Shown: in pieces, positions 53,504 through 62,052 of the stretch
Layout of the letters: each line of letters begins with the position of its first letter
Position numbering within the stretch: position 1 is the stretch's first letter
Origin: Chryseobacterium gwangjuense
GTDB lineage: Bacteria; Bacteroidota; Bacteroidia; Flavobacteriales; Weeksellaceae
Assembly (NCBI RefSeq): GCF_021311115.1
Contig: NZ_JAJTNP010000004.1
Coordinates: 186,001 to 250,000, forward strand
DNA: 64,000 nt
Reading direction: 5' to 3'
Position numbers and translations under genes: made by a program
The notes under the pieces: generated by a model
Database searches by the model: none
Told to the model about the DNA's origin: nothing
What the model saw: only the letters and a program-made list of their open reading frames with translations

Positions 53504-53541
53504 AGACCTGAAAAATTGAATTTATTTTATATTTTTATTGA

Positions 53542-54609
53542 ATGAAAAAAAGCCTTTTAGCAATCATATTTTCTTCGTTTTTGATGTATGCTCAGGAAGT
53601 TCCGAAACTTACAGACGAAATGGCTATCAAACTATCTGAAAAACCACTTCACTGTATCAATCAGGAATATCCGAACAAAACGGCTCACATCATTAATAAT
53701 GCAGATGAAGTTCCTTTAAGTCCGAAAGATCTGCATCCAAGTTTTTATGGTTGTTTTGATTGGCACAGCTCTGTTCATGGACATTGGATGCTTGTTCGTT
53801 TATTGAAGACAAAACCTAGTTTATCGATTGCAAAAGACATTGAAAATATACTTGATAATTCCTTTAAAAAAGAAAACCTTCAGACTGAAGCAGATTATTT
53901 CACAAAATATCAATTAACCGGAACTTTTGAAAGAACCTACGGTTGGGCCTGGTTATTGAAATTAGATGAAGAATTGTCAACGTGGGATCATCCGAAAGCG
54001 AAAATCTGGCATCAGAATTTAAAACCCTTAACGGATAAAATTTTGGAGTCCTGGAAAACATTTTTACCTAAACAAACATACCCGAACAGAACGGGAGTTC
54101 ATCCAAATACTGCTTTTGCAATGGTTTTTGCTTTGGATTGGGCAAGAGCTACAGGAGACAAAACCTTCGAAAATCAACTGATAGAAAAGGCTAAATATTT
54201 CTACTTAAACAACACAAAAACTCCCGCTTATCTTGAACCGGACGGATCCGATTTCTTTTCGCCAAGTTTAGAAATTGCAGATTTGATGCGAAGAGTGCTG
54301 CCGCAAAAAGAATTTGTTTCATGGTTAAATAACTTCTACGAAAAAAGAAGTTTGGAGAATATTGAAAAAATTCCGGAGGTGAGTGATCTTTCAGATTATC
54401 AGACGGTTCATTTAGTTGGATTATCATTCACAAAAGCATGGTGTATGAAAGGAATTGCAAAATCACTACCTGATCATCATCCGCTGAAAAAAGAATTTCA
54501 GAAAACAGCTACTGTATTTTTAAACAACGGACTTCCACTATTATTTCAGGGGAATTATGGAGGCGACCATTGGTTGGCCAGTTTTGCAGTATATGCTTTG
54601 GAGGATTAA
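53542..54609 (+). CDS. DUF2891-family secreted protein
   Basis: 355 residues with signal peptide to about 17 (LMYAQ). All-alpha domain with the family blocks HPSFYGCFDWHSSVHGHWML, TYGWAWLLKL, GVHPNTAFAMVFALDWAR, ALEPDGSDFFSPSLEIADLM and FQGNYGGDHWLASFAVYAL. Family function is not established; the His/Asp/Glu pattern and alpha toroid recall glycoside hydrolases (inference). Confidence 0.78.
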   Translation: MKKSLLAIIFSSFLMYAQEVPKLTDEMAIKLSEKPLHCINQEYPNKTAHIINNADEVPLSPKDLHPSFYGCFDWHSSVHGHWMLVRLLKTKPSLSIAKDIENILDNSFKKENLQTEADYFTKYQLTGTFERTYGWAWLLKLDEELSTWDHPKAKIWHQNLKPLTDKILESWKTFLPKQTYPNRTGVHPNTAFAMVFALDWARATGDKTFENQLIEKAKYFYLNNTKTPAYLEPDGSDFFSPSLEIADLMRRVLPQKEFVSWLNNFYEKRSLENIEKIPEVSDLSDYQTVHLVGLSFTKAWCMKGIAKSLPDHHPLKKEFQKTATVFLNNGLPLLFQGNYGGDHWLASFAVYALED

Positions 54610-54614
54610 TTTGC

Positions 54615-54692
54615 CGGAAGTTTGATGCGGGAAGAGGAAAGTTGATGCTGTATGAAAAAGAACTTCAGGCTTCCATCCTTCATCTTCCTTTC
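54615..54692. repeat. GGAAG-type purine/pyrimidine inverted repeat
   Basis: Left part GGAAGTTTGATGCGGGAAGA with GGAAAGTTGATG; right part CTTCCATCCTTCATCTTCC. The arms are diverged complements. It separates the convergent DUF2891 and DUF962 genes. Same family as 58614-58690. Confidence 0.5.
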
Positions 54693-54699
54693 CTAAAAA

Positions 54700-55173
54700 C
54701 TAATATTTGATTCCCAGTTTTTTAAGGATAAAGCTTAGCAACCAAATCGGACCAACTAAAAGGAATTGGATGTCTTTTAAGAAAGAAGGTTTTTTACCTT
54801 CAATTTTATGGCCGACGAATTGTAAAATCCAGGTGATAATAAAAACAGCGAGATAAACCATCCAGGAATTTTCTTTACAACGAACATTGATCCCATACGC
54901 GAAACTTTCCATTAAAGTCATCACAAAAATCATGATGAGACCGATTAAGAAAGAAAGCCTCATGTAAAAAAAAGTAACTAAAGCCATCGCAATAAGGCTT
55001 ATATAGCTGATTTCACCAACGTAGATGAAACCAATTGATTTCGATGGAATAAGAGAAATAAATCCTAAAATCGTCCAAAAAATGAGTGGAACACATATCC
55101 AGTGGATCAGTTTGTTGGTCGAATTTCTGTGACTTTCAGCATATTCAGCAAATAGTAAATCAATTTTTCTCAT
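54700..55173 (-). CDS. DUF962/Mpo1-like membrane protein
   Basis: 157 residues from ATG 55173. The N-terminus MRKIDLLFAEYAESHRNSTNKLIHWICVPLIF has the family H-x-x-x-N..HxxxxP pattern; four helices. In yeast Mpo1 is a dioxygenase acting on 2-hydroxy fatty acids; bacterial function is not shown. Single gene, divergent from araC. Confidence 0.75.
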   Translation of the reverse strand: MRKIDLLFAEYAESHRNSTNKLIHWICVPLIFWTILGFISLIPSKSIGFIYVGEISYISLIAMALVTFFYMRLSFLIGLIMIFVMTLMESFAYGINVRCKENSWMVYLAVFIITWILQFVGHKIEGKKPSFLKDIQFLLVGPIWLLSFILKKLGIKY

Positions 55174-55208
55174 AGTAAGAATTTGTAACATACTAAAATA
55201 ATAAATTT

Positions 55209-55239
55209 TTGTAATCGCTCAAGAGATTGCTTACATTTG
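55209..55239 (+). promoter_or_regulatory. Promoter of the AraC regulator gene
   Basis: TTG (55209-55211), 20-base spacer, TACATTTG (55232-55239). The ATG at 55244 is only four bases further, so the transcript would be leaderless. Confidence 0.5.
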
Positions 55240-55243
55240 TGTT

Positions 55244-56089
55244 ATGTCTGTCTTAGAAAAATTTGGGGTTGATGTTTTTACACAACATAATATATTCGAG
55301 AGAATTGCTGTCGACAAGCCATTTCGTCCCGAAAATCCGGCATTTATCTTTATTAAAACAGGAACGATAAAACTCAAACAACATTTTCGGGATTTAGAAC
55401 TTTCTGCCAATATGTTTATGGTGACGGATCCGCAGACGATTTACGAAATGGTTTCCGTGAGTGATGATTTTCAGTCGAGAATGGTTTCATATAAACGCGA
55501 ATTTATCTCAGCTTTGTCATTAAAATTCAATAGGTTAATAACTTACCGATACTTTAGGCAACAAATGAACATTGGGGTTCCTTTTCATCAGGATGAAATG
55601 GATGTGGTTTGGAAAAGTGTGAATTTTCTGAAATATATCCTCGATTCGGAAACCGAAATGATCTACAAAAAAGAAATGGTAGAACATCTTTTTTCTGTTT
55701 TTTGTTACCAAATGGCAGGAATTATTTCTAAAGAAGACAACAATTCGATGAACCAGATGTCAAGACAAGAGGAAATTGTTTTTGTTTTCCTGAATGATCT
55801 TGCAGAACATCATCTCACGGAGCGGTCGGTTGAGTTTTATGCCGAGCGACAGTCGATTACAACCAGACATCTTTCATCAGTTATGAAGACCATTACAGGG
55901 AAGTCTGCAAGCCAGATTATTGCTTTGGTCGTGATTAATGAGGCTAAAGTGCTTTTAAACTCTTCCAGTAAGCCTATTTCAGAAATTTCTTCAATTCTCG
56001 GGTTTAGTGACCAGTATTCATTTTCTCACTTTTTTAAGAAACATTTAGGAGAAAGTCCTTCACAGTATCGAAATCAGTTCGAAAGTTAA
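55244..56089 (+). CDS. AraC-family transcriptional regulator of the efflux operon
   Basis: 281 residues: N-terminal AraC-type sensor domain (cupin-like, about 1-150) and C-terminal double helix-turn-helix with RHLSSVMKTITGKSASQII and FSDQYSFSHFFKKHLGESPSQYRNQ. It directly precedes the TolC-HlyD-MFS operon on the same strand. Regulation of that operon is the simplest reading. Inducer unknown. Confidence 0.88.
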   Translation: MSVLEKFGVDVFTQHNIFERIAVDKPFRPENPAFIFIKTGTIKLKQHFRDLELSANMFMVTDPQTIYEMVSVSDDFQSRMVSYKREFISALSLKFNRLITYRYFRQQMNIGVPFHQDEMDVVWKSVNFLKYILDSETEMIYKKEMVEHLFSVFCYQMAGIISKEDNNSMNQMSRQEEIVFVFLNDLAEHHLTERSVEFYAERQSITTRHLSSVMKTITGKSASQIIALVVINEAKVLLNSSSKPISEISSILGFSDQYSFSHFFKKHLGESPSQYRNQFES

Positions 56090-56119
56090 AATCTTACATT
56101 TGAACATCTTTTTCCAATT

Positions 56120-56158
56120 CTCAAACATTTGTTTGAGTTTCTTCTCGCCATAACTTTG
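56120..56158 (+). promoter_or_regulatory. Efflux operon promoter overlapped by a perfect palindrome
   Basis: TTTG (56128-56131), 19-base spacer, TAACTTTG (56151-56158) gives a good Bacteroidota promoter for the TolC-like gene (ATG 56179). An 8-bp palindrome CTCAAACA-TT-TGTTTGAG (56120-56137) overlaps its -33 element. This looks like an operator; the adjacent AraC regulator is the obvious candidate. Confidence 0.6.
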
Positions 56159-56178
56159 TACTCGTAAAACAAGGTAAA

Positions 56179-57489
56179 ATGGTAAAGAATATTAAAACAG
56201 CACTATCGTTATTGATAGCAGTCTTTCCTGCGCTGTTTTTTTCACAAGAAATAAAACAGATGACAGCGAATGAGGTGGCCGAGCTCGCATTGCAAAATCA
56301 TCAGCAGTTGAAAATTTCGGCACAAAATATTGACATTGCAGAACAAAATACTAATGTTGCCAAGCTTCAGAAATTACCGACTATAACTGCTGCTACAAGC
56401 CAGTTTTATTTAGGTGATGCAATAGCAATTGATAAAGATTTTTCCAATTCTACGACTATTCCGATGCCTCACTACGGTAGTTCTTATGCAGTACAGGCGA
56501 CTCAGGTAATCTTCAAAGGAGGATTGGTGAATAAGTCTATTGAATTGGCGGGACTTCGTGAGCAGCTTTCAAAACTGGATCTGGAAAAAAACAAACAGGA
56601 TGTGAAATTTTTGGTGATCTCCAATTATCTGGATGTTTATAAGATTTTAAATCAACAGGAAGTATTTCAAACCAACAAAAAACTGGCTCAGGAAAGATTA
56701 AAAAATATCCAGAAATTTTATCAGCAGGGCATGGTTACCCGAAATGAAGTGATTCGTGGTGAATTGGCAATTAAGAATATCGATCAGTACATGTTGACGC
56801 TAGCAAACAATAAAAAAATCCTGAATTATAATTTAAGCGTTGCTTTGGGTTTACCAACAGATACAGAGATTATTCCAATTGAAAATTTAGAGAATAAAGA
56901 TGCCGGTATAGGAATGGATTATTATGTAAATCTTGCCCATGACAGTAATCCTTTGATGAAATCTGCAAAAACGAATATGTTGGTTGCCGGTAAAAATATT
57001 GAGATTATAAAAACCGATAAAATGCCTACAGTAGCAGGTTTTGGAGGATATACTCTGCAAAGACCGATTACGACGAGAAATCCAGTTTTGGATATGTATT
57101 CGGGAGGTTGGCAGACGGGAGTTTCTTTAAGTTATAATATTGATAATCTATATAAAACCAAAGAAAGAGTAAAGTTAGGAGAACTGCAAAAAAATCAGGC
57201 AAATGATGCCATGACTTTAACGCAGCAAAATATTGATATGGCTGTGAATGCTGCGTATGTAAAATATCAGGAATCTATTCAGCAAGCGGATATTCTAAAT
57301 GATGCCAAAACATTAGCGGAAGAAAATTATAAAATTACGGAAGCCAAATATTTAAATCAGTTGGCAGTACAGGCAGAAATGCTGGATGCACAGTATCAGA
57401 AACTTCAATCAGAATTAGAATATGCCAATGCAGAAATCAATGTGCTGTATCAATATTACAATCTTCTGAAATCTACCGGAACTCTTTAA
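56179..57489 (+). CDS. TolC-family outer-membrane efflux protein
   Basis: 436 residues, signal peptide to about 22 (FFSQ). Helical-barrel type with two homologous halves (AELALQNHQQLKISAQNIDIAEQN and LAHDSNPLMKSAKTNMLVAGKN), each ending in a long helix. Outer-membrane channel of a tripartite pump with the next two gene products. 18 bases before the HlyD gene. Confidence 0.88.
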   Translation: MVKNIKTALSLLIAVFPALFFSQEIKQMTANEVAELALQNHQQLKISAQNIDIAEQNTNVAKLQKLPTITAATSQFYLGDAIAIDKDFSNSTTIPMPHYGSSYAVQATQVIFKGGLVNKSIELAGLREQLSKLDLEKNKQDVKFLVISNYLDVYKILNQQEVFQTNKKLAQERLKNIQKFYQQGMVTRNEVIRGELAIKNIDQYMLTLANNKKILNYNLSVALGLPTDTEIIPIENLENKDAGIGMDYYVNLAHDSNPLMKSAKTNMLVAGKNIEIIKTDKMPTVAGFGGYTLQRPITTRNPVLDMYSGGWQTGVSLSYNIDNLYKTKERVKLGELQKNQANDAMTLTQQNIDMAVNAAYVKYQESIQQADILNDAKTLAEENYKITEAKYLNQLAVQAEMLDAQYQKLQSELEYANAEINVLYQYYNLLKSTGTL

Positions 57490-57507
57490 TTTTTAAAACT
57501 GAAAACA

Positions 57508-58614
57508 ATGGAAAACAAGGAACAAAATACATCTTCAGCACCTGTACAGTCAAGTGCTTCAGCAAAAAAGAAAGAAAATAAAAAGAATAAAATCAGAGCC
57601 ATTATTTCAAACATTATTGTGTTTTTGGTAATTGGTTTCGGATTATTCTGGCTGGTTCGTGAATATTTTCACGTAGGAGATAAAACCTATACGGAAGCGG
57701 CCCAGGTGGAGGAATTCATTAACCCAATTAATACGAGAGTTTCGGCTTACATCAAAGAAATTAAATTTATTGAACACCAACAGGTTAAAAAAGGGGATAC
57801 TTTGGTAATTCTGGACAATCGTGAAATTTTAACACAATTGGGTCAGGCAGAAGCTGCTTATCAGAATGCTTTAGCTCAAAAAACAGCAACAAGTTCATCC
57901 GTAAACACAGTTTCCAACAACGTAAGTGTAATGGAGTCCAATATTGCCGGAGCAAAAGCAAGACTTTGGAATGCTGAACAAAACTTAAACAGATACAAAA
58001 ACCTTTTGGCTTCAGAGGCTGTAACGAGACAACAGTACGATCAGGTGAAAACTGAATATGATGCTCAAAAAGCAACGTATGAAACTTTGGTTAATCAAAA
58101 ACAGTCGGCAAACCTGTCCACAACAGAGGTGAAAAATAAATTAGGAATCAATGATGCCGAAATCAAGAGAACCAAATCTGCGTTGGACATGGCGAAAATT
58201 AACCTGTCTTATACGGTAATCACAGCGCCTTACGATGGAGTGATGGGGAGAAGAATGCTTTCTGAAGGACAATTGATTCAGCCGGGACAACAAGTGGCGA
58301 CTATCGTTTTGAACGGACAAAAGTGGGTAACTGCCAATTTCCTGGAAAAACAGATGCCAAACATTAAAATCGGTGAAAAAATGATGATGACAGTTGATGC
58401 TTTGGGAGGTCAGAAATTTGAAGGAGTGGTAACTGCTATTTCTGCGGCAACAGGATCAAGATATTCAAGTGTTCCGACGGATAATTCTACCGGAAATTTC
58501 ATAAAAGTCCAACAGAGAATTCCCGTAAGAATTGAGTTTACAGCTTCCAATAAAAAAGAAAATGTAGATAAACTTAGTGCAGGGATGAACGTGAATGTGA
58601 GCATTAATAAGTAA
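57508..58614 (+). CDS. HlyD/EmrA-family periplasmic adaptor
   Basis: 368 residues: Ser/Lys-rich cytoplasmic start, one membrane helix (about 31-52), then the biotinyl-lipoyl motif INPINTRVSAYIKEI..VKKGDTLVILD, a coiled coil (about 90-210) and the TAPYDGVMGRRMLSEGQLIQPGQ beta-barrel block. Links the inner-membrane MFS to the TolC-like channel. Separated from the MFS gene by an intergenic repeat. Confidence 0.9.
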   Translation: MENKEQNTSSAPVQSSASAKKKENKKNKIRAIISNIIVFLVIGFGLFWLVREYFHVGDKTYTEAAQVEEFINPINTRVSAYIKEIKFIEHQQVKKGDTLVILDNREILTQLGQAEAAYQNALAQKTATSSSVNTVSNNVSVMESNIAGAKARLWNAEQNLNRYKNLLASEAVTRQQYDQVKTEYDAQKATYETLVNQKQSANLSTTEVKNKLGINDAEIKRTKSALDMAKINLSYTVITAPYDGVMGRRMLSEGQLIQPGQQVATIVLNGQKWVTANFLEKQMPNIKIGEKMMMTVDALGGQKFEGVVTAISAATGSRYSSVPTDNSTGNFIKVQQRIPVRIEFTASNKKENVDKLSAGMNVNVSINK

Positions 58615-58690
58615 GGAAGCTTGAGGATGGGAGTGGGAAGAGTCTGCAGTGTGAAACAAAACTTCCTGCATCCATCTTCTGACTTCTAGC
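58614..58690. repeat. GGAAG-type inverted repeat inside the efflux operon
   Basis: GGAAGCTTGAGGATGGGAGT on the left, CTTCCTGCATCCATCTTCTG on the right. It lies between the HlyD and MFS genes, and is related to the element at 54615-54692. Confidence 0.5.
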
Positions 58691-58714
58691 CTTTAACATC
58701 AAATTTTGAAAATC

Positions 58715-60307
58715 ATGTACAATAAAGGATTATACAACGACTGGGTTCCGAAACCTGTGCAGCTTTTACTGATCGTATTGCTTCTTGCCGTAGTAATGCC
58801 TCTTGGTGGAGTGTATACAGGGAATGTAAGCTATGTGATGAGCGGAACCGGTGCGATGACAGAATACTTCATGTGGGCGAATTATGCAACGACAATTGGA
58901 ATGGGAGCGTGTATGCCTATTGTTCTCAGAATGAAAATGAGATTCAAAGTCCGGGATAAAATGACGGTTTTGTTGGTTCTTTTGGGATTGTTGAGCTATC
59001 TCAATTCGACAACTTTTGATCCGATGATTTTTGTTTTTTCATCATTACTCATCGGATTTTTAAAAATGATGGTAACGATAGAGTTATTCCTGCCCTTAAT
59101 GATGATGATCGGAAACAGAGGGATGTTTTACGGAGCATTTTATACTTTTGTTTTAGTGCTCAACCAAATTTCTGCATACTATGCGGCAGAGGTTTCCATT
59201 CTCTATAACTGGCAACATTTCTATGTAATTATGGCGGTGGCATGCTTTGTTTTAGCTTTACTGCACTGGTTGCTGATGCATGATAAATATTTTGCTTTAA
59301 AGGTTCCGTTACATTATATCGATTGGTTAAGTGTTTTGCTTTTCGTGTCTGCTTTTATGTTTTCAGCGTATGTTTTTTCATTCGGGAAGCAACAGGACTG
59401 GCTCAATTCAGAAAATATAGTCAATGCAAGTATTGCGGCTTTTGTGAGTTTTGCTTTGTTAGCTATTCGTCAGTTTACGTTGAAAAGACCTTATATATCT
59501 TTTAAAATATTTACTAAAAACAACGTCCAGCATGGGCTATTTATGCTTCTTATGCTCGGAATGTTTTTAGGAACGACTTCCATTCAGAATACTTTTGCAG
59601 TTGGGGTTTTGGGTTATGACCAATTAACAAACGCTAAATTAAATCTGCTGATGATTCCTGGATTAATTTTAGCTGGAGCAATTGCCATATTTTGGTTTAA
59701 AAAAGAAATTCCGTTGAAGATGTTTATTTTTTCAGGTTTTTCAGCGATGATAGGGTATGTAATGGTGATGTACTTTTCCATGGTGCTGGAATTTAATTAT
59801 GAAAACTGGTATTTACCCATGCTTTTGAAAGGTTATGGAATGGGCTCATTATTCATCTCGGTTTGGTTTTATACATTGGATAAATTGGAAATGGATGATA
59901 TGTTGGCGGCTATCGGATTGGTATTGGTTTGGAGAACATTTTTAGCGGTTGGATTTTTCTCTGCAGTGTATGCTTGGTTCCAATATCGTTTTCAGGTAGT
60001 TGCAGTTGGTGATTTGGCTGTTTACATGGATGGAATGACAATAACACCGCAAAATGTAGCTGCGAATATGAAGGGTATTCAATTGAATGCCATTATTATA
60101 GCGAGTAAGAAAATATTCGGATACATTATTCTGGCCGGATTAGGAGTGTTGGTGTATGTGTTCACTCATCATTTTGGAAAAGAACGTTTCGAATATGCCA
60201 GATTTGTTAAAATATTAAGCGGAAAATCTGCTTTGGCGAGAAAAAGACTTCGTGAAAGAAAAAGATTTTTAGAAGAAATAAAAGAAACAACCGGATCTAC
60301 GGTTTAA
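58715..60307 (+). CDS. MFS drug efflux transporter (EmrB/DHA2-like)
   Basis: 530 residues from ATG 58715; the TTG at 58706 would add three residues and lies on the repeat side. About 14 helices, and the pairing with an EmrA-type adaptor and a TolC protein points to the DHA2 (EmrB) group. The classical motif A of MFS is poorly kept (RMKMRFKVRDK). Inner-membrane pump for unknown toxic compounds. Confidence 0.83.
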   Translation: MYNKGLYNDWVPKPVQLLLIVLLLAVVMPLGGVYTGNVSYVMSGTGAMTEYFMWANYATTIGMGACMPIVLRMKMRFKVRDKMTVLLVLLGLLSYLNSTTFDPMIFVFSSLLIGFLKMMVTIELFLPLMMMIGNRGMFYGAFYTFVLVLNQISAYYAAEVSILYNWQHFYVIMAVACFVLALLHWLLMHDKYFALKVPLHYIDWLSVLLFVSAFMFSAYVFSFGKQQDWLNSENIVNASIAAFVSFALLAIRQFTLKRPYISFKIFTKNNVQHGLFMLLMLGMFLGTTSIQNTFAVGVLGYDQLTNAKLNLLMIPGLILAGAIAIFWFKKEIPLKMFIFSGFSAMIGYVMVMYFSMVLEFNYENWYLPMLLKGYGMGSLFISVWFYTLDKLEMDDMLAAIGLVLVWRTFLAVGFFSAVYAWFQYRFQVVAVGDLAVYMDGMTITPQNVAANMKGIQLNAIIIASKKIFGYIILAGLGVLVYVFTHHFGKERFEYARFVKILSGKSALARKRLRERKRFLEEIKETTGSTV

Positions 60308-60329
60308 AGAGACCTTGTTTTTCATTTGT

Positions 60330-60360
60330 AAAACTCCATTGTATTGTAAGATGGGGTTTT
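60330..60360 (+). terminator. Rho-independent terminator of the efflux operon
   Basis: Arms AAAACTCCAT / ATGGGGTTTT (60330-60339 and 60351-60360), one G-U pair. Confidence 0.7.
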
Positions 60361-60408
60361 ACTTTTTAACCATAAGCCTTTCTTATGTGTTTGATTTTTA
60401 ATAATTAA

Positions 60409-60443
60409 AAAAACAGACTTCTTTATGCAAAAAGCCTGTTTTT
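60409..60443 (-). terminator. Rho-independent terminator of the MoxR operon
   Basis: On the minus strand AAAAACAGGCTT pairs with AAGTCTGTTTTT (one G-U pair) followed by T-run, 20 bases after the moxR stop. Confidence 0.7.
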
Positions 60444-60463
60444 ATAGGTTTATCTATTAATTT

Positions 60464-61918
60464 TTAATTGCGGAAATATTGTCTTACATCTGCAGAGTCA
60501 AAAGTGTAATCTGCCTGGTTTTCAGATTTATCCAGTTTTTTACTAATGGTTAAAGCCCATAAAACAAGCTCTTTACAGAAGTTTTGGTCTTCTTTGCTCA
60601 GTTGAGGGGCGTTTTCTTCCACAACTGTTGTGAGTGGTTGTATCTTATCCAGTTTAGCATAGAATTCTTCATCCGTATCAGCATAATTTAATTCAAGCTG
60701 ATTCTTCGAAAACCATAGGATTAAATCGGTATAAGGTGTTTTAATTCCTTCTTTTTCCAGTTTTGAAATACGCGGGAAAATATCTTCAAACAATCTCATA
60801 ATAGCCTGATCAATCAAGATTTTGGCAACATGATCCGCACCTTCCTGTTCACCTTCATAAACGAGTTCAATTTTTCCGGTAATGGAAGGAATGATAGACA
60901 TAAAGTCTAAAAGACGGATATGGGTCTTTTCAGAGCCAGTTTCCAAAAGGCGTAATTTCGCTGCTGCAAAAAGGTTTTCCATCGCACTGATGGTTAATCT
61001 TGCACTCACTCCGCTTTTTGCATCTACATATTCGCTGTCTCTTGCAATGAAAGCCACTTCTTCCAAAAGATTTTTCGCTAAATCGGAAATCTGTATTTTG
61101 CTGCGGTCTTCCGGGGAAATCAAAGCTTCCTGCTCAGTAATTTGCTTGGCAAGTTCAACGCTTTTCGGATAATGAGTAAAGATTTGAGAACCGATTCTGT
61201 CTTTTAAAGGCGTTACAATGCTTCCTCTGTTGGTATAATCTTCAGGATTTGCTGTAAACACAAACTGAATATCCAAAGGCATTCTCAGTTGGAATCCTCT
61301 GATCTGAATATCTCCTTCCTGTAAAATATTAAACAAGGAAACCTGAATTCTGGCCTGTAAATCGGGGAGTTCATTCAAAACAAAAATAGAACGGTTGGCT
61401 CTTGGAATCATTCCGTAATGTAAAACACGTTCGTCAGAATAGGGCAGTTTTAAAGTGGCTGCTTTAATAGGATCGATATCTCCGATTAAATCGGCAATAT
61501 TAACATCAGGAGTTGCCAGTTTTTCAAAAAAACGGTCTGAACGGTGAACCCATGAAATTGGTGTTTCATCATCAAGCTCAGCAATTAAGTCTCTCGCATA
61601 TTTGGAAATCGGATGAAACGGACTGTCATTAATTTCAGAACCCTTTACAATTGGCATATATTCGTCTAAAAGATTCACCATGCTTCTTGCTATTCTTGTT
61701 TTTGCCTGTCCGCGTAATCCTAAAAGATTAATGTGATGACCAGCCAGAATTGCCTTTTTCAATTGTGGAATTACAGTGTCTTCATAGCCGTAAAGCCCTT
61801 CGAAAACCGGTTCTTTTGCTTTGATTTTAGCAATTAAATTAGCCTGAATTTCCTGATTGATGGTTTTATGGGTATATCCTGAATTTTTTAATTCTTTAAA
61901 TGTTGTATCGTTTTTCAT
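60464..61918 (-). CDS. MoxR-like AAA+ ATPase (Mg-chelatase-like)
   Basis: 484 residues. Walker A is LLGLRGQAKTR (GxxGxxKT); the Walker B position reads SIFVLNELPDL, with Asn where most have Asp (I recall this in a branch of the family). Further AAA motifs VFTANPEDYTNRGSIVTPLKDR and LTISAMENL. MoxR ATPases work with VWA proteins in metal/cofactor insertion or protein complex assembly. The VWA gene is directly upstream (134 bases). Confidence 0.82.
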   Translation of the reverse strand: MKNDTTFKELKNSGYTHKTINQEIQANLIAKIKAKEPVFEGLYGYEDTVIPQLKKAILAGHHINLLGLRGQAKTRIARSMVNLLDEYMPIVKGSEINDSPFHPISKYARDLIAELDDETPISWVHRSDRFFEKLATPDVNIADLIGDIDPIKAATLKLPYSDERVLHYGMIPRANRSIFVLNELPDLQARIQVSLFNILQEGDIQIRGFQLRMPLDIQFVFTANPEDYTNRGSIVTPLKDRIGSQIFTHYPKSVELAKQITEQEALISPEDRSKIQISDLAKNLLEEVAFIARDSEYVDAKSGVSARLTISAMENLFAAAKLRLLETGSEKTHIRLLDFMSIIPSITGKIELVYEGEQEGADHVAKILIDQAIMRLFEDIFPRISKLEKEGIKTPYTDLILWFSKNQLELNYADTDEEFYAKLDKIQPLTTVVEENAPQLSKEDQNFCKELVLWALTISKKLDKSENQADYTFDSADVRQYFRN

Positions 61919-62052
61919 TTGTTTAATGATATAATGTTTTATAAAGCAGTATTAATTTGACATTTCGCTAAGGTTTTATAGTAGCTAATCGCTTTATTTT
62001 AGTTTGTAAAGACATTTCACTTTTGTCTTTTTACTTTTTACTTGACTCTTTT

